A stretch of DNA of 64,000 bases from Chryseobacterium gilvum. Its GTDB lineage: Bacteria; Bacteroidota; Bacteroidia; Flavobacteriales; Weeksellaceae. Positions within the stretch are counted from its first letter, which is position 1, and each line of letters starts with the position of its first letter. This document shows positions 17,685 to 26,136 of this stretch, piece after piece. A program made the translations under genes and the position numbers. Under the pieces are notes generated by a model. The model made no database searches, was not told the origin of the DNA, and saw only the letters and a list, made by a program, of their open reading frames with translations. The DNA is taken from contig NZ_JAOTEN010000001.1 in assembly GCF_025628965.1 (NCBI RefSeq), forward strand, positions 1,240,001 through 1,304,000, in the 5' to 3' direction.

Positions 17685-17793
17685 ATTTGCTCTATTTCAA
17701 TGCTTTACATCCGCTTCTGAAAGATCATTATTATGAACAGATAAGATACAACAGACTTTTAAACTCATTTTAAACACAAAAAACCATTGCATT

Positions 17794-18486
17794 ATGAAAA
17801 AAAATCAGGTGACCCGCGACTTCAAACTGGCAGATGCCGTTCTGAAACAAAAAGCAGATGAACTGATCAATCTGATCGACAGAGACCTCACCGAATTTAC
17901 AGACCGGGGCTACAATACGGATAAAAGAAACGAACTGACCAACGCACGAAACACGGTAGACAGCTTCCCGAACGATGAACAGCTGGAAGCCATAAAAATA
18001 AACCTTACCGAACAGAAAGATGCCGCCCGAAGCGCGCTTGAAAAAACCATGCGCAGTATTTTTAATATGGCCGAAAATGTTTTCGGACTGCAAAGTGCCA
18101 AATACAAGGAGTTCGGCAATGCCCTGATCAGTCAGCAAAGCGATGCCGAGATCGTGCGCGTCGCCAAAATCATGAGCCTTACGGCTGTTAAATACCTTGC
18201 CCAACTTGCAGATGAAGGCCTTACCGCAGACAAGATCAATACCCTGATCTCGCAGCGCAATACTTTTGATACCGCCATCGATGCACAGGCTCAGGGTATT
18301 TCTGACCGCGATGTCGCCACAGAAGGCCGTATCGAAGCACTCAATACCCTGTATCAGCTGCTCATCAAATACGCAGGCATCGGCCAGGATATTTTCTATG
18401 AAACCAACGAAGCGAAATACAACGATTACCTTATTTATGATACGCCAAGCGGCCTACCGGAACTCCCGCCTGCCAATCCGGTCTGA
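17794..18486 (+). CDS. Unrecognised helical protein
   Basis: 230 residues, almost entirely predicted alpha-helical and rich in Ala, Asp, Glu, Lys; no signal peptide or membrane segment; a Pro-rich tail (SGLPELPPANPV). It has two similar-looking helical halves around KADELINLIDRDLTEFTDRG and KINTLISQRNTFDTAI. I recall similar proteins in Flavobacteriia without known function. Coding GC is clearly higher than in the AT-rich genes just upstream. It follows the 21-bp repeat array by about 110 bases and is closed by a palindromic terminator. No function can be given. Confidence 0.75.
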   Translation: MKKNQVTRDFKLADAVLKQKADELINLIDRDLTEFTDRGYNTDKRNELTNARNTVDSFPNDEQLEAIKINLTEQKDAARSALEKTMRSIFNMAENVFGLQSAKYKEFGNALISQQSDAEIVRVAKIMSLTAVKYLAQLADEGLTADKINTLISQRNTFDTAIDAQAQGISDRDVATEGRIEALNTLYQLLIKYAGIGQDIFYETNEAKYNDYLIYDTPSGLPELPPANPV

Positions 18487-18504
18487 ATCCTATACATCAA
18501 AAAC

Positions 18505-18532
18505 ATCCCTCTCAGTACTGAGAGGGATTTGC
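18505..18532 (+). terminator. Palindromic terminator
   Basis: Perfect 24-base palindrome starting ATCCCTCTCAGT and ending ACTGAGAGGGAT, followed by TTTG. Nearly the same palindrome recurs at 19256-19279. Confidence 0.75.
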
Positions 18533-18619
18533 TTTATCTGATGTCAATAAGATTTTATTTTAAAATTCAGATTTGCCCTAGATTTGAGTTTGAATTACTC
18601 ATTGTTTTGTTGGTGATAT

Positions 18620-18647
18620 TTGTTTACTTTTAGGGAATATAATTTTG
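18620..18647 (+). promoter_or_regulatory. Promoter of the lipocalin-like gene
   Basis: TTG at 18620-18622, 17 bases, then TAATTTTG at 18640-18647. Leader of about 55 bases to the ATG at 18710. Confidence 0.55.
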
Positions 18648-18709
18648 ATTTATGCATTTAGATCTCCTTAAAAAAAAATTAAAATAAATAATAAAAAAGA
18701 TAATTCAAT

Positions 18710-19201
18710 ATGACCTTAAAAAATACTATCGTGTTTCTATTGGCCTTCCTTTCCTTCACGGTTTTCGGGCAGGAAAAAGGATCTGAAGCAGGTGGACCTC
18801 CAAAACTCGATGAACTATTGGGATTCTGGAAAAAAGTAGAACTTCCAAATGAAGAAGAATTTAATAAATCTAACCCATGGCCTCAAAAGTTTCAGTGGTT
18901 TGCATTTTACAATAATGGTAAAGTATATTCAATGATGTCTGATGAAGATGCAGATTATTCATCAAAGGATTTAAAAGAGATATTTGCAAGTTTACCTGCA
19001 GAAAAAACCCCAAGCTATCAATTAGACGGACAATTTCTAACTATTGATAATAAAGGTATTAAAAACTATCAAGAACTATGGGGAGTAAATTTATTTGCAA
19101 CCGACGTCAATGATTTTTTTAAAAAAGGCCGTTTAATCATGACATTAGATGATGGGAATGGAAACATAGTTTATTACAGATTATTAAATAGAATTAAATA
19201 G
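18710..19201 (+). CDS. Small secreted lipocalin-like protein
   Basis: 163 residues. Signal peptide 1-20 (cleavage after VFGQ), then a region with LDELLGFWKKVE, FAFYNNGKVYSM, YQLDGQFLTIDN and GRLIMTLDDGNGNIVYYRL: the alternation of short strands starting with a Gly-x-Trp motif resembles periplasmic lipocalin-like/DUF4488-type proteins of Bacteroidota. Ligand unknown. The gene has its own promoter and lies between two nearly identical palindromic terminators. Confidence 0.6.
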   Translation: MTLKNTIVFLLAFLSFTVFGQEKGSEAGGPPKLDELLGFWKKVELPNEEEFNKSNPWPQKFQWFAFYNNGKVYSMMSDEDADYSSKDLKEIFASLPAEKTPSYQLDGQFLTIDNKGIKNYQELWGVNLFATDVNDFFKKGRLIMTLDDGNGNIVYYRLLNRIK

Positions 19202-19242
19202 TACTTCAAAGCGAAGTTTCATTAATGCACAAACATCTTTAA

Positions 19243-19292
19243 TACTCAACAAAAAATCCCTCTCAATACTGAGAGGGATTTTTTGTTGAGTA
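19243..19292. terminator. Long bidirectional terminator
   Basis: Perfect 22-bp inverted repeat (arms 19243-19264 and 19271-19292, loop AATACT) with A-run and T-run on the two sides, between the convergent lipocalin-like gene and gcvP. Confidence 0.9.
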
Positions 19293-19306
19293 TCTTTAAG
19301 TGTTAT

Positions 19307-22165
19307 TTACATATACGCTTCAATCGGCTCACATGTACACACCAGGTTTCGGTCTCCGTACGCTTCGTCTACTCTTGAAACGGTTGCGAAGAATTTGTGG
19401 TCTCTTACCCAATGTAACGGATATGCCGCTTTTTCTCTGCTGTAGGGTTTGTCCCACGAATCAGAAATCACCACCTGCTCGGTATGCGGAGCATTTTTCA
19501 AAACATTGTTTGTAGCATCTGCTTCTCCGTTGGCAATCTCGTCAATTTCCTGCTTGATCGCGATCAACGCTTCCGCAAAACGGTCGATTTCAGCTTTGCT
19601 TTCAGATTCTGTTGGCTCGATCATCAGCGTTCCTGCAACCGGGAAAGAAACCGTCGGTGCATGAAAACCGTAGTCCATTAATCTTTTTGCGATATCCGCA
19701 ACTTCAATTCCTAATGATTTGAACTGACGGAAATCTACGATACATTCGTGCGCCACTCTCCCTTCTGTGTTGGAATATAAGATCGGGAAATGCTCGGCTA
19801 AAATTTCTTTTAAATAATTGGCATTTAAGATCGCATGCTCCGTTGCTTTTTTCAATCCTGAAGTTCCCAGCATTTTGATGTACGCGTAAGAGATATTTAA
19901 GATTAACCCTGAACCATACGGTGCAGCAGAAATCCCTTCAATCGCTTCCTTAGACCCGATTTTAATATTGGCATTGGTCGGCAAGAACGGAACCAGATGT
20001 TTCGCTACACAGATCGGCCCTACTCCGGGACCACCGCCACCGTGAGGAATCGCGAATGTTTTATGAAGATTCAGGTGACAAACGTCTGCCCCGATGTTAC
20101 CTGGACTTGTATATCCTACCTGCGCGTTCATATTAGCGCCATCCATGTATACTTGTCCGCCATGGTCATGAACCATCTGCGTAATTTCTTTAATGTTGGC
20201 ATCGAAGAATCCATATGTTGACGGATACGTGATCATCACACAGGAAAGGTTTTCAGAATGCTGCTCTGCTTTCGCTTTAAAATCTTCAAAATCGATTTCT
20301 CCGCTTTCCAGATTTTTCACGACAACGATTTTCATTCCTGCCATCGCTGCGGAAGCCGGGTTGGTTCCGTGGGCAGACTGAGGAATCAGCACTACATTTC
20401 TGTGGCCTTCACCTCTTGAGATATGGTATTCCCTGATCACCATTAATCCTGCATATTCTCCCTGCGCTCCGGAATTCGGCTGTAAAGAAGTCCCTGCAAA
20501 ACCGGTAATTTCCGAAAGGTCTTTCTCCAGCTCCACGATCATTTCCTGATATCCTGCCGCCTGATTAATCGGTACAAACGGATGCACACTTCCCCACTCG
20601 CCCCATGAAAGTGGCAGCATTTGGGTTGCCGCATTCAGCTTCATGGTACAAGATCCTAAGGAGATCATAGAATGCGTCAGTGATAAATCTTTTCTTTCGA
20701 GACGCTTGATGTAACGCATCAGTTCGGTCTCCGTGTGGTATTTGTTGAATACTTCCTCGGTAAGGATTTCGTCTTTTCTCAATAATTCCTGAGGGATGCT
20801 GTATTCTTCTTTAATTTCTAATTTAAAGCTCTGCTTATCGCTGAACTGGGCAAATGAAGCCATTAATTCGTTCAGTTTTTCCAAAGTTGTGCTTTCGTTG
20901 ATCGCGATACTTACCACGCCTTCCGTAAAATAGTTAAGGTTGATCTTATGATCCTGCAGCATTCGCATCAGTCTACCTTTCTCATCTTCACTCATGGTGA
21001 TTTTCACCGTATCGAAAATCGGTTCTTCCACGGTTTGGTATCCTAACGCTTTCAGTCCGTTTTTCAGTGCATTGGCTTTAAAATGGATCTGATCGGCAAT
21101 GTAGTTTAATCCTTTCGGACCGTGATATACCGCGTACATTCCGGCCATTACGGCTAAAAGAACCTGAGCGGTACATATATTTGAAGTCGCCCTTTCTCTT
21201 TTGATGTGCTGCTCTCTGGTCTGTAAAGCCATTCTCAGGGCGCGTTTTCCGTAAAAATCCTGGGAAACCCCGATGATTCTTCCCGGAATATCTCTTTTAT
21301 AATCGTCCTTACAAGCGAAAAACGCTGCGTGAGGACCTCCGTATCCCATCGGAATACCGAATCGCTGGGAAGTTCCCACCGCACAGTCAGCTCCCATTTC
21401 CGCAGGAGATTTCAGCTTTACCAAAGCCATCGGATCACAGGCAAGAACCACCTGTAAATCTAATTTTTTATATTCTGTAATATTCTCTGTATAGTCTAAA
21501 ACAATTCCGTTTTTCCCCGGATACTGCAATAACACCCCGTAATATGACTCATCCAGCTGATGTGTTGCGTGATCGCCGATTACGATTTCGATCTCAAGGC
21601 CTTCCGCTTTGGTTTTCAGCACTGAAACGGTTTGTGGCAATACCAAATCTGAGATAAAGAATTTATTCGCCCCCGATTTTTTCTGATCTTTCGTTCTGTT
21701 GTTGAAGAACATGTGCATGGCTTCTGCAGCCGCCGTAGATTCATCCAGCAATGAAGCATTGGCCAGGGTAAAACCTGTCAAATCGCACACGACAGTCTGA
21801 TAATTGAGCAGCGCCTCCAGTCTTCCCTGAGCAATCTCAGCCTGGTAAGGAGTATAGGCGGTGTACCAACTTGGATTTTCAAAGATATTTCTCTGAATTG
21901 CCGAAGGCAAAAGGGTGTTATGATATCCAAAACCGATGTAATTCGTAAAATCGGCATTTTTGGAAGCCAATTCTTTCGAATGATTCAGCATTTCATATTC
22001 TGAAAGCGGTTCTGAAATTTCAAGGTCTTTATCTAAACGGATAGATGCGGGGATGGTTTGAGAAATTAATTCTTCGATACTTGAAACGCCCACTTTTTCC
22101 AACATCGCCATTTTATCGGCTTCATTCAGGGAAATGTGACGGCTCACAAACTGTTCTGTATTCAT
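19307..22165 (-). CDS. gcvP: Glycine dehydrogenase (decarboxylating), P-protein
   Basis: 952 residues, the fused P-protein of the glycine cleavage system: PLP-dependent decarboxylation of glycine with transfer of the aminomethyl group to lipoyl-GcvH. The PLP lysine is K702 in LNLHKTFAIPHGGGGPGVGP; the N-terminal half begins with FVSRHISLNEADKMAMLEKV and includes YTPYQAEIAQGRLEALLNYQ. Length equals that of E. coli (957). gcvT and gcvH are not in the window, so the system is dispersed. No glycine riboswitch fold is seen in the upstream 140 bases. Confidence 0.97.
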   Translation of the reverse strand: MNTEQFVSRHISLNEADKMAMLEKVGVSSIEELISQTIPASIRLDKDLEISEPLSEYEMLNHSKELASKNADFTNYIGFGYHNTLLPSAIQRNIFENPSWYTAYTPYQAEIAQGRLEALLNYQTVVCDLTGFTLANASLLDESTAAAEAMHMFFNNRTKDQKKSGANKFFISDLVLPQTVSVLKTKAEGLEIEIVIGDHATHQLDESYYGVLLQYPGKNGIVLDYTENITEYKKLDLQVVLACDPMALVKLKSPAEMGADCAVGTSQRFGIPMGYGGPHAAFFACKDDYKRDIPGRIIGVSQDFYGKRALRMALQTREQHIKRERATSNICTAQVLLAVMAGMYAVYHGPKGLNYIADQIHFKANALKNGLKALGYQTVEEPIFDTVKITMSEDEKGRLMRMLQDHKINLNYFTEGVVSIAINESTTLEKLNELMASFAQFSDKQSFKLEIKEEYSIPQELLRKDEILTEEVFNKYHTETELMRYIKRLERKDLSLTHSMISLGSCTMKLNAATQMLPLSWGEWGSVHPFVPINQAAGYQEMIVELEKDLSEITGFAGTSLQPNSGAQGEYAGLMVIREYHISRGEGHRNVVLIPQSAHGTNPASAAMAGMKIVVVKNLESGEIDFEDFKAKAEQHSENLSCVMITYPSTYGFFDANIKEITQMVHDHGGQVYMDGANMNAQVGYTSPGNIGADVCHLNLHKTFAIPHGGGGPGVGPICVAKHLVPFLPTNANIKIGSKEAIEGISAAPYGSGLILNISYAYIKMLGTSGLKKATEHAILNANYLKEILAEHFPILYSNTEGRVAHECIVDFRQFKSLGIEVADIAKRLMDYGFHAPTVSFPVAGTLMIEPTESESKAEIDRFAEALIAIKQEIDEIANGEADATNNVLKNAPHTEQVVISDSWDKPYSREKAAYPLHWVRDHKFFATVSRVDEAYGDRNLVCTCEPIEAYM

Positions 22166-22292
22166 TTTTGTAATTAGATTTTGTTTGTAAAAAAGGATGG
22201 GTAAAATTACGCTTTTTTACGCAAAGTAGCAATGGTAAAAACCGGGCTTATTTATTTTCAGAATTTTATTAATTATATTTATTCTAAATTAA

Positions 22293-22300
22293 TATATTTG
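22293..22300 (+). promoter_or_regulatory. -7 promoter element before the Cys-rich small protein
   Basis: TATATTTG, exact match, ending four bases before the ATG at 22305; the message would be leaderless. Confidence 0.5.
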
Positions 22301-22304
22301 CAGC

Positions 22305-22457
22305 ATGAATATCATCATTCCATTTAAAGTACCGCCATTGGCTCCGGCATTTTCTTTTAAAAATGAAGAAATGTTCTGTGAAAAAAAATCCTGCTGTAAG
22401 AAGTTTAAGAAAGGAAAAAGGTGCAAAAAATGCCCAGGAAGAAAAAAACTGGCTTAA
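22305..22457 (+). CDS. 50-residue basic, Cys-rich small protein
   Basis: Begins [20 protein letters not shown] and ends with a strongly basic tail [20 protein letters not shown]. Five Cys (25, 30, 31, 40, 43), with CxxC at 40-43, suggest metal or nucleic-acid binding. Similar short Lys/Cys-rich proteins occur in Flavobacteriia without known role. Its stop overlaps the 3' end of the convergent DnaJ-like gene by four bases. The promoter element directly before the ATG and the compositional bias support it as real. Confidence 0.6.
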   Translation: MNIIIPFKVPPLAPAFSFKNEEMFCEKKSCCKKFKKGKRCKKCPGRKKLA

Positions 22458-23104
22458 CCGCCCAACGTTTTTATTAAAAAATAAAGCGCAATCGCTAAAA
22501 TAACAATGCCCCACATCAGCATGATTATCTTAGGCTGGCCTCTTCGGTTTATTGCTGTTCTCGGCTGTGACCTGAAAAGCTCTTCGGCCTGATCTCTTAG
22601 TTTTTCGGAGTCTGTTTCAAAAACTTCGGTAATCGTGATTCCCTGAACCGCCGTTTTATGTAAAAGCGAATTGGTGGCATGCAGCAAAAGCTGAAATTTT
22701 CCGTTTTTAAATTCTGTAATTTTAAAAACCCTTTCTCCATACGCTTTTTCAAGCCCGAAAGGCATAACTTTTACAATATCCGCATTCTGGGTCTGCCAGT
22801 TAATGATGATTTCCTCTCCTTTTTTCGCGTGAATTTTATTGGCGGTAAAATTTTTAATGGATGGCGGAACTGTATACCGGAAGCTTTTCTGATGGCTTTC
22901 CAGATTCTGATCATACGATATCCTTCTTCCTTTATCACTTAACGTTTCATACGCTTCCTGGATTTCCCGGAAACGATCGGCAAAAAAGTCATCATTTTCA
23001 TTTTTGTCGGGATGGTATTTTAATGAAAGTTTTCTGTATGCTTTTTTGATGTCTTCTTCTGAAGCATCATGCGCAATCCCAAGAAAATAATAGTAATCTT
23101 TCAC
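22454..23104 (-). CDS. Membrane-anchored J-domain protein
   Basis: 216 residues. N-terminal J domain 1-65 with the HPD motif in [14 protein letters not shown], which stimulates DnaK ATPase. A beta-rich middle (75-165) lacks the Gly/Phe and zinc-finger regions of DnaJ. A single C-terminal membrane helix ([19 protein letters not shown]) anchors it with the J domain in the cytosol. The start codon is GTG. A TAnnTTTG element (23125-23132, minus strand) lies about 20 bases upstream. Client unknown. Confidence 0.85.
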   Translation of the reverse strand: MKDYYYFLGIAHDASEEDIKKAYRKLSLKYHPDKNENDDFFADRFREIQEAYETLSDKGRRISYDQNLESHQKSFRYTVPPSIKNFTANKIHAKKGEEIIINWQTQNADIVKVMPFGLEKAYGERVFKITEFKNGKFQLLLHATNSLLHKTAVQGITITEVFETDSEKLRDQAEELFRSQPRTAINRRGQPKIIMLMWGIVILAIALYFLIKTLGG

Positions 23105-23124
23105 CCGATCTACAATTTGAAAAA

Positions 23125-23132
23125 CAAAAATA
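23125..23132 (-). promoter_or_regulatory. -7 promoter element of the J-domain gene
   Basis: Minus strand TATTTTTG, exact TAnnTTTG match, 20 bases before the GTG start. Confidence 0.45.
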
Positions 23133-23203
23133 TTAAATAAATATCAAAAGTTGCCCACTTTAGTCATAAGTTGTAGTGAAGATGTTTTGTGATTGAAATA
23201 TAA

Positions 23204-23242
23204 AAAACCGGCGCGGGAAGCAAAGCTTCCCGCGCCGGTTTT
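23204..23242. terminator. GC-rich bidirectional terminator
   Basis: Perfect 18-bp stem (23204-23221 and 23225-23242), loop AAA, core CCGGCGCGGGAAGC, flanked by A and T runs. Faces the end of the ECF sigma operon. Confidence 0.85.
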
Positions 23243-23271
23243 AAACAATGTTAATTTAATTAAAGATGATA

Positions 23272-23529
23272 TTATGCTTCGTGCATATGATTTTTTTTAC
23301 GGCATCTTGAAGCGAATTCCTTCTTGAACTTTCCTTTCATTTCCTGGTATTGCTCTTCATCCATTTCCCTGATTTTATCTGCCAATCCGAAAGGCGACCG
23401 CTCTTTGATCCCGTATTCATTAAAAATACCTTTTACAAATCTTTTTCTTCCGATTGCTTTTTTAGCAATCATTGCAATTCCTGCAACAACTAATGCCCCT
23501 AAAGCTCCTTTTAATACTGAATTTTTCAT
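23272..23529 (-). CDS. Small single-pass membrane protein of sigma operon
   Basis: 85 residues: N-terminal membrane helix (VLKGALGALVVAGIAMIAKK) and a charged C-terminal part with EYGIKERSPFGLADKIREMD and EEQYQEMKGKFKKEF, ending in a His/Cys-containing tail (RCRKKNHMHEA). No family recognised. Last gene of the sigma operon; 87 bases after the preceding gene. It could be a sensor or an envelope component controlled by the sigma factor. Confidence 0.65.
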   Translation of the reverse strand: MKNSVLKGALGALVVAGIAMIAKKAIGRKRFVKGIFNEYGIKERSPFGLADKIREMDEEQYQEMKGKFKKEFASRCRKKNHMHEA

Positions 23530-23616
23530 TTCTTAAATTTTAAATTTTACTACTTCTTTTTATGATAGACGAACGAATTTTAATTTTTACTTTACTACTT
23601 CTTTAAAAATTTTAAA

Positions 23617-23955
23617 TTATTCGTTATTTCTGTTAAAAAAACCACCTGAACATTTCTGTCTCCAGATTTCTTTAAATTTTTCTTTTTCTTCCGGTGACAT
23701 GGCTTCCATTTTATGCTTCAGATGCTTTTCTTTCATATCACGCATTCCCTGGCCAAACTTTCCGTGAAAGCCGCCAAAAAGAATTTTACTTAAAACCAGT
23801 ATTCCCATGGCTTGCCAATACGTAATTGCTTTTACACTCAACACATCGGGAAGAATAGAGTTCCAAAGCCACATGACAATCAGAGCAACCGCTAAAAGAA
23901 TCAATGGCGGACATAAAAATAAAAGAGCCCAACTTTTTTTATATTTATTATTCAT
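23617..23955 (-). CDS. Small two-helix membrane protein of sigma operon
   Basis: 112 residues. Two hydrophobic segments (about 8-32 and 42-60) and a C-terminal amphipathic helix containing MRDMKEKHLKHKMEAMSPEE. The MSPEEKEKFKEIW element recalls helical, envelope-stress small proteins (CpxP/CnrX-like), although this is resemblance only. It begins 11 bases after the sigma factor stop, so co-expression is very likely; it is a candidate regulator (anti-sigma) of it. Confidence 0.65.
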   Translation of the reverse strand: MNNKYKKSWALLFLCPPLILLAVALIVMWLWNSILPDVLSVKAITYWQAMGILVLSKILFGGFHGKFGQGMRDMKEKHLKHKMEAMSPEEKEKFKEIWRQKCSGGFFNRNNE

Positions 23956-23966
23956 GATATTTTTTT

Positions 23967-24545
23967 CTAATTATTTAAGTCTTCGTATAATTTTCTTAAT
24001 CTGTTTCGCAGATGCTTTACTGCATAGTTTTTTCTACTGATAATGGTTTTTATATTTTCGCCCTGCTCATCTGCGATTTGCTGCAATGTCTTATCGTTCA
24101 GTTCGTTTTCCATATACACCAGCTTTTGTTTTTCGGGAAGTTCTTCCAGCGCTTCAAAAAGTTTTTTCCAGATCTCGTCCTGAAACATTTTTACTTCCGG
24201 ACCTGCGCTGTCATCCATCAGCAGAATATCTTTAATGGAAAACTCGCCGTCTTCATCTTCATATACAAAATCTTCCAGGTTTTCTGTTTTCTTTTTCCGG
24301 TATTTATCGGTGATTTTATTGGCGGTAACGCGGTAAAGCCATCCACCGACGTTCACAATTTCCGACAGATTGGTAATGCTGCTGAACTGATACCATACTT
24401 CCTGCAGGATATCTTCGGCATCTTCCGTGTTTTTTACTTTCGGGCGAATAAAAGACATCAGTTTTCCACCGTAGTTGGATACGGTTTGCGAAATGATGCT
24501 CTCTTTTTCTTTTTGTGGCATTGTTATTTTTTCGGCAATCTCCAT
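23967..24545 (-). CDS. ECF-type RNA polymerase sigma factor
   Basis: 192 residues. Region 2 is seen in DAEDILQEVWYQFSSI and NVGGWLYRVTANKITDKYRK; region 4 in LEELPEKQKLVYMENELNDK followed by TLQQIADEQGENIKTIISRK. No C-terminal extension. The two genes behind it encode small membrane proteins, the usual arrangement for a membrane-signalled ECF group. Target promoters cannot be deduced. The ATG at 24545 or Met9 (24521) may be the start. Confidence 0.9.
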   Translation of the reverse strand: MEIAEKITMPQKEKESIISQTVSNYGGKLMSFIRPKVKNTEDAEDILQEVWYQFSSITNLSEIVNVGGWLYRVTANKITDKYRKKKTENLEDFVYEDEDGEFSIKDILLMDDSAGPEVKMFQDEIWKKLFEALEELPEKQKLVYMENELNDKTLQQIADEQGENIKTIISRKNYAVKHLRNRLRKLYEDLNN

Positions 24546-24649
24546 ATTGCTATGACGATTGTATGTTTTGTTTTACTTTAATGAAATGTAAAGATTTTTT
24601 TTGACACGGCAATTTCCTTTTAACAACCGTATTTTAATCAATGATATTA

Positions 24650-24681
24650 AAAAAAAACGGAAAGCGAACACTTACCGTTTT
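24650..24681 (-). terminator. Terminator after the DoxX gene
   Basis: AAAACGGAAAG pairs with CTTACCGTTTT (one mismatch), followed on the minus strand by a T run. Confidence 0.7.
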
Positions 24682-24701
24682 ATATATTTAACTTTAATCT
24701 T

Positions 24702-25160
24702 TTACTGTAAATAAATTCCAAAAAACCACGTCCATAAGATTAATATAATCTGCATCGGAATTCTTTCTCTGTATAAGTAACGCATTCCGGGACCGGTATA
24801 ATCTGCCTTGAAAATATTGATCTTTTTCTGAGATGAATGAATATTGGCAATAAAAACCAAAATATAAAAAATGATCAGCAAAACGGCTGTTAATTCACGG
24901 ATTGAAGGAAACAGTAAACCGATTCCCGCTACAATTTCTGCAATGCCCGTAAAATAAACCCAAAATAACTTTCCCGGAATAAAATCCGGAATCATCATCG
25001 TCATGCCTTTTTGAAATTTAAAGTGTGAAAAACCCACAAAGAACAAAAAAACGGCCATCCCGAAGTTTCCCGAAAAAAGAAAATTCCAGTCATTTTGAAA
25101 GATATACATACCTAATAATGCTAGAATGAATGCTGTAAATAAAATTACTAATAATTTCAT
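24702..25160 (-). CDS. DoxX-family membrane protein
   Basis: 152 residues with four membrane helices; FFVGFSHFKFQKGMTMMIPD and GIAEIVAGIGLLFPSIREL are the family signatures. Members are linked to redox or thiol stress in other bacteria but have no general defined function. Its start overlaps the stop of the SRPBCC gene by four bases (25157-25160), so the two are translationally coupled. Confidence 0.85.
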   Translation of the reverse strand: MKLLVILFTAFILALLGMYIFQNDWNFLFSGNFGMAVFLFFVGFSHFKFQKGMTMMIPDFIPGKLFWVYFTGIAEIVAGIGLLFPSIRELTAVLLIIFYILVFIANIHSSQKKINIFKADYTGPGMRYLYRERIPMQIILILWTWFFGIYLQ

Positions 25161-25597
25161 GGTTGTTCTGCAAGATTTTTAATGATTTCAAGGCCTTTTT
25201 CAAAACCTTCATTCATCAAATCCCTGAATTCTTTTTCAGTCTGGACTTCTGCATGAAGCTTAGTTTTACCTTTAAGATCAATCAGAATATATTTTTCATA
25301 AGCACCGTTCCATTCAGATATTTTTTTGCTTTGGGTATCTTCAATTCCATCATTTATAATTCCAAGATGTTTAAAAATTATATGATCTGGTTCTTCTAGA
25401 GAATCAATCGTAGAAACCATACCGTCTCCGTTTTCATCCAGAAAATAGGTTTTTCCGTTCACTTTCCAGTCAGACTTCATTACAGAACCTCCGCCGAAAA
25501 ACTGAGTCCACTCCCGGTATGTTTTTTCTCCCCATAGAATATCCCAGATTTTCTGTTTTGGTGCATTGATTACGATTTCGTACGATAAAGTTTCCAT
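25157..25597 (-). CDS. SRPBCC (AHSA1-type) protein
   Basis: 146 residues. Starts with ETLSYEIVINAPKQKIWDIL, the AHSA1/START-like opening, and continues with strands and a C-terminal long helix (FRDLMNEGFEKGLEIIKNLA). The fold binds hydrophobic ligands in a cavity; ligand unknown. Similar to the next SRPBCC gene upstream, probably a tandem duplicate. Coupled with the DoxX gene. Confidence 0.85.
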   Translation of the reverse strand: METLSYEIVINAPKQKIWDILWGEKTYREWTQFFGGGSVMKSDWKVNGKTYFLDENGDGMVSTIDSLEEPDHIIFKHLGIINDGIEDTQSKKISEWNGAYEKYILIDLKGKTKLHAEVQTEKEFRDLMNEGFEKGLEIIKNLAEQP

Positions 25598-25670
25598 AAT
25601 AGTGATTTTAGTGGTTCTTTAAGCATGTCACAATCTGCGCCAAAGTATAGGATTCAGGTTTATATTCTTT

Positions 25671-26099
25671 TTAAAGTTGGTTTTCAGCCAAATTTTTAAC
25701 ATTCTGCAGTGCTTTTGGGAAGTGTTCTTCGAAAAACCCTTTGAATTCTTCTGACGTTTTAATCTCAGATCTCAATAAGGTGCCGTCTTCTGTTTCTTGG
25801 AGGAAATAAGACTCTGTCGCATCTCCCCATTCCTGAGGTACTTCTACGCCATCATAAATTTCGCCTAAATGAAGGAAGGTGATTTCTTTATTAGGGATGT
25901 TTTTCAGAATGCGGCTGTACATTCCGTTGTTTTTGGGATCAAGAAATTTTACCATACTTTTTTCTTCGAGCGTTCCCTGATAAAATGAGCCATCGGTGAA
26001 AGCGGAAGTCCATTGCCGATAAGTGGTATCATCCCAAAGCACCGACCATACTTTTTCAGGGGTTGCATTGATTTGAAATTCGAATATTAAAGTTTCCAT
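25671..26099 (-). CDS. SRPBCC (AHSA1-type) protein, second copy
   Basis: 142 residues, starting METLIFEFQINATPEKVWSV and ending with EEHFPKALQNVKNLAENQL. It shares the layout ETL-x-E-x-INA, TYRQWT, DGS, FLDP/D-x-NGM and the C-terminal KNLAE with the neighbouring copy at 25157. Predicted cytosolic hydrophobic-ligand binder; no catalytic residues visible. Confidence 0.85.
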   Translation of the reverse strand: METLIFEFQINATPEKVWSVLWDDTTYRQWTSAFTDGSFYQGTLEEKSMVKFLDPKNNGMYSRILKNIPNKEITFLHLGEIYDGVEVPQEWGDATESYFLQETEDGTLLRSEIKTSEEFKGFFEEHFPKALQNVKNLAENQL

Positions 26100-26136
26100 A
26101 GTTTTAAATTAAGTTTAAATGAATAATGTATTATTT

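Noticed and set aside
17431..17685. Minus-strand open frame of 84 codons with TEWLIAS heptads
   Set aside because: It is the reverse reading of the 21-bp tandem array, whose period is a multiple of three; no start context or promoter.
22166..22292. Glycine riboswitch ahead of gcvP
   Set aside because: No tandem aptamer-like stems and only about 130 bases of AT-rich sequence before the divergent promoter.
22284..22514. Minus-strand frame of 76 codons
   Set aside because: Antisense of the Cys-rich small protein and of the DnaJ 3' end; no promoter.
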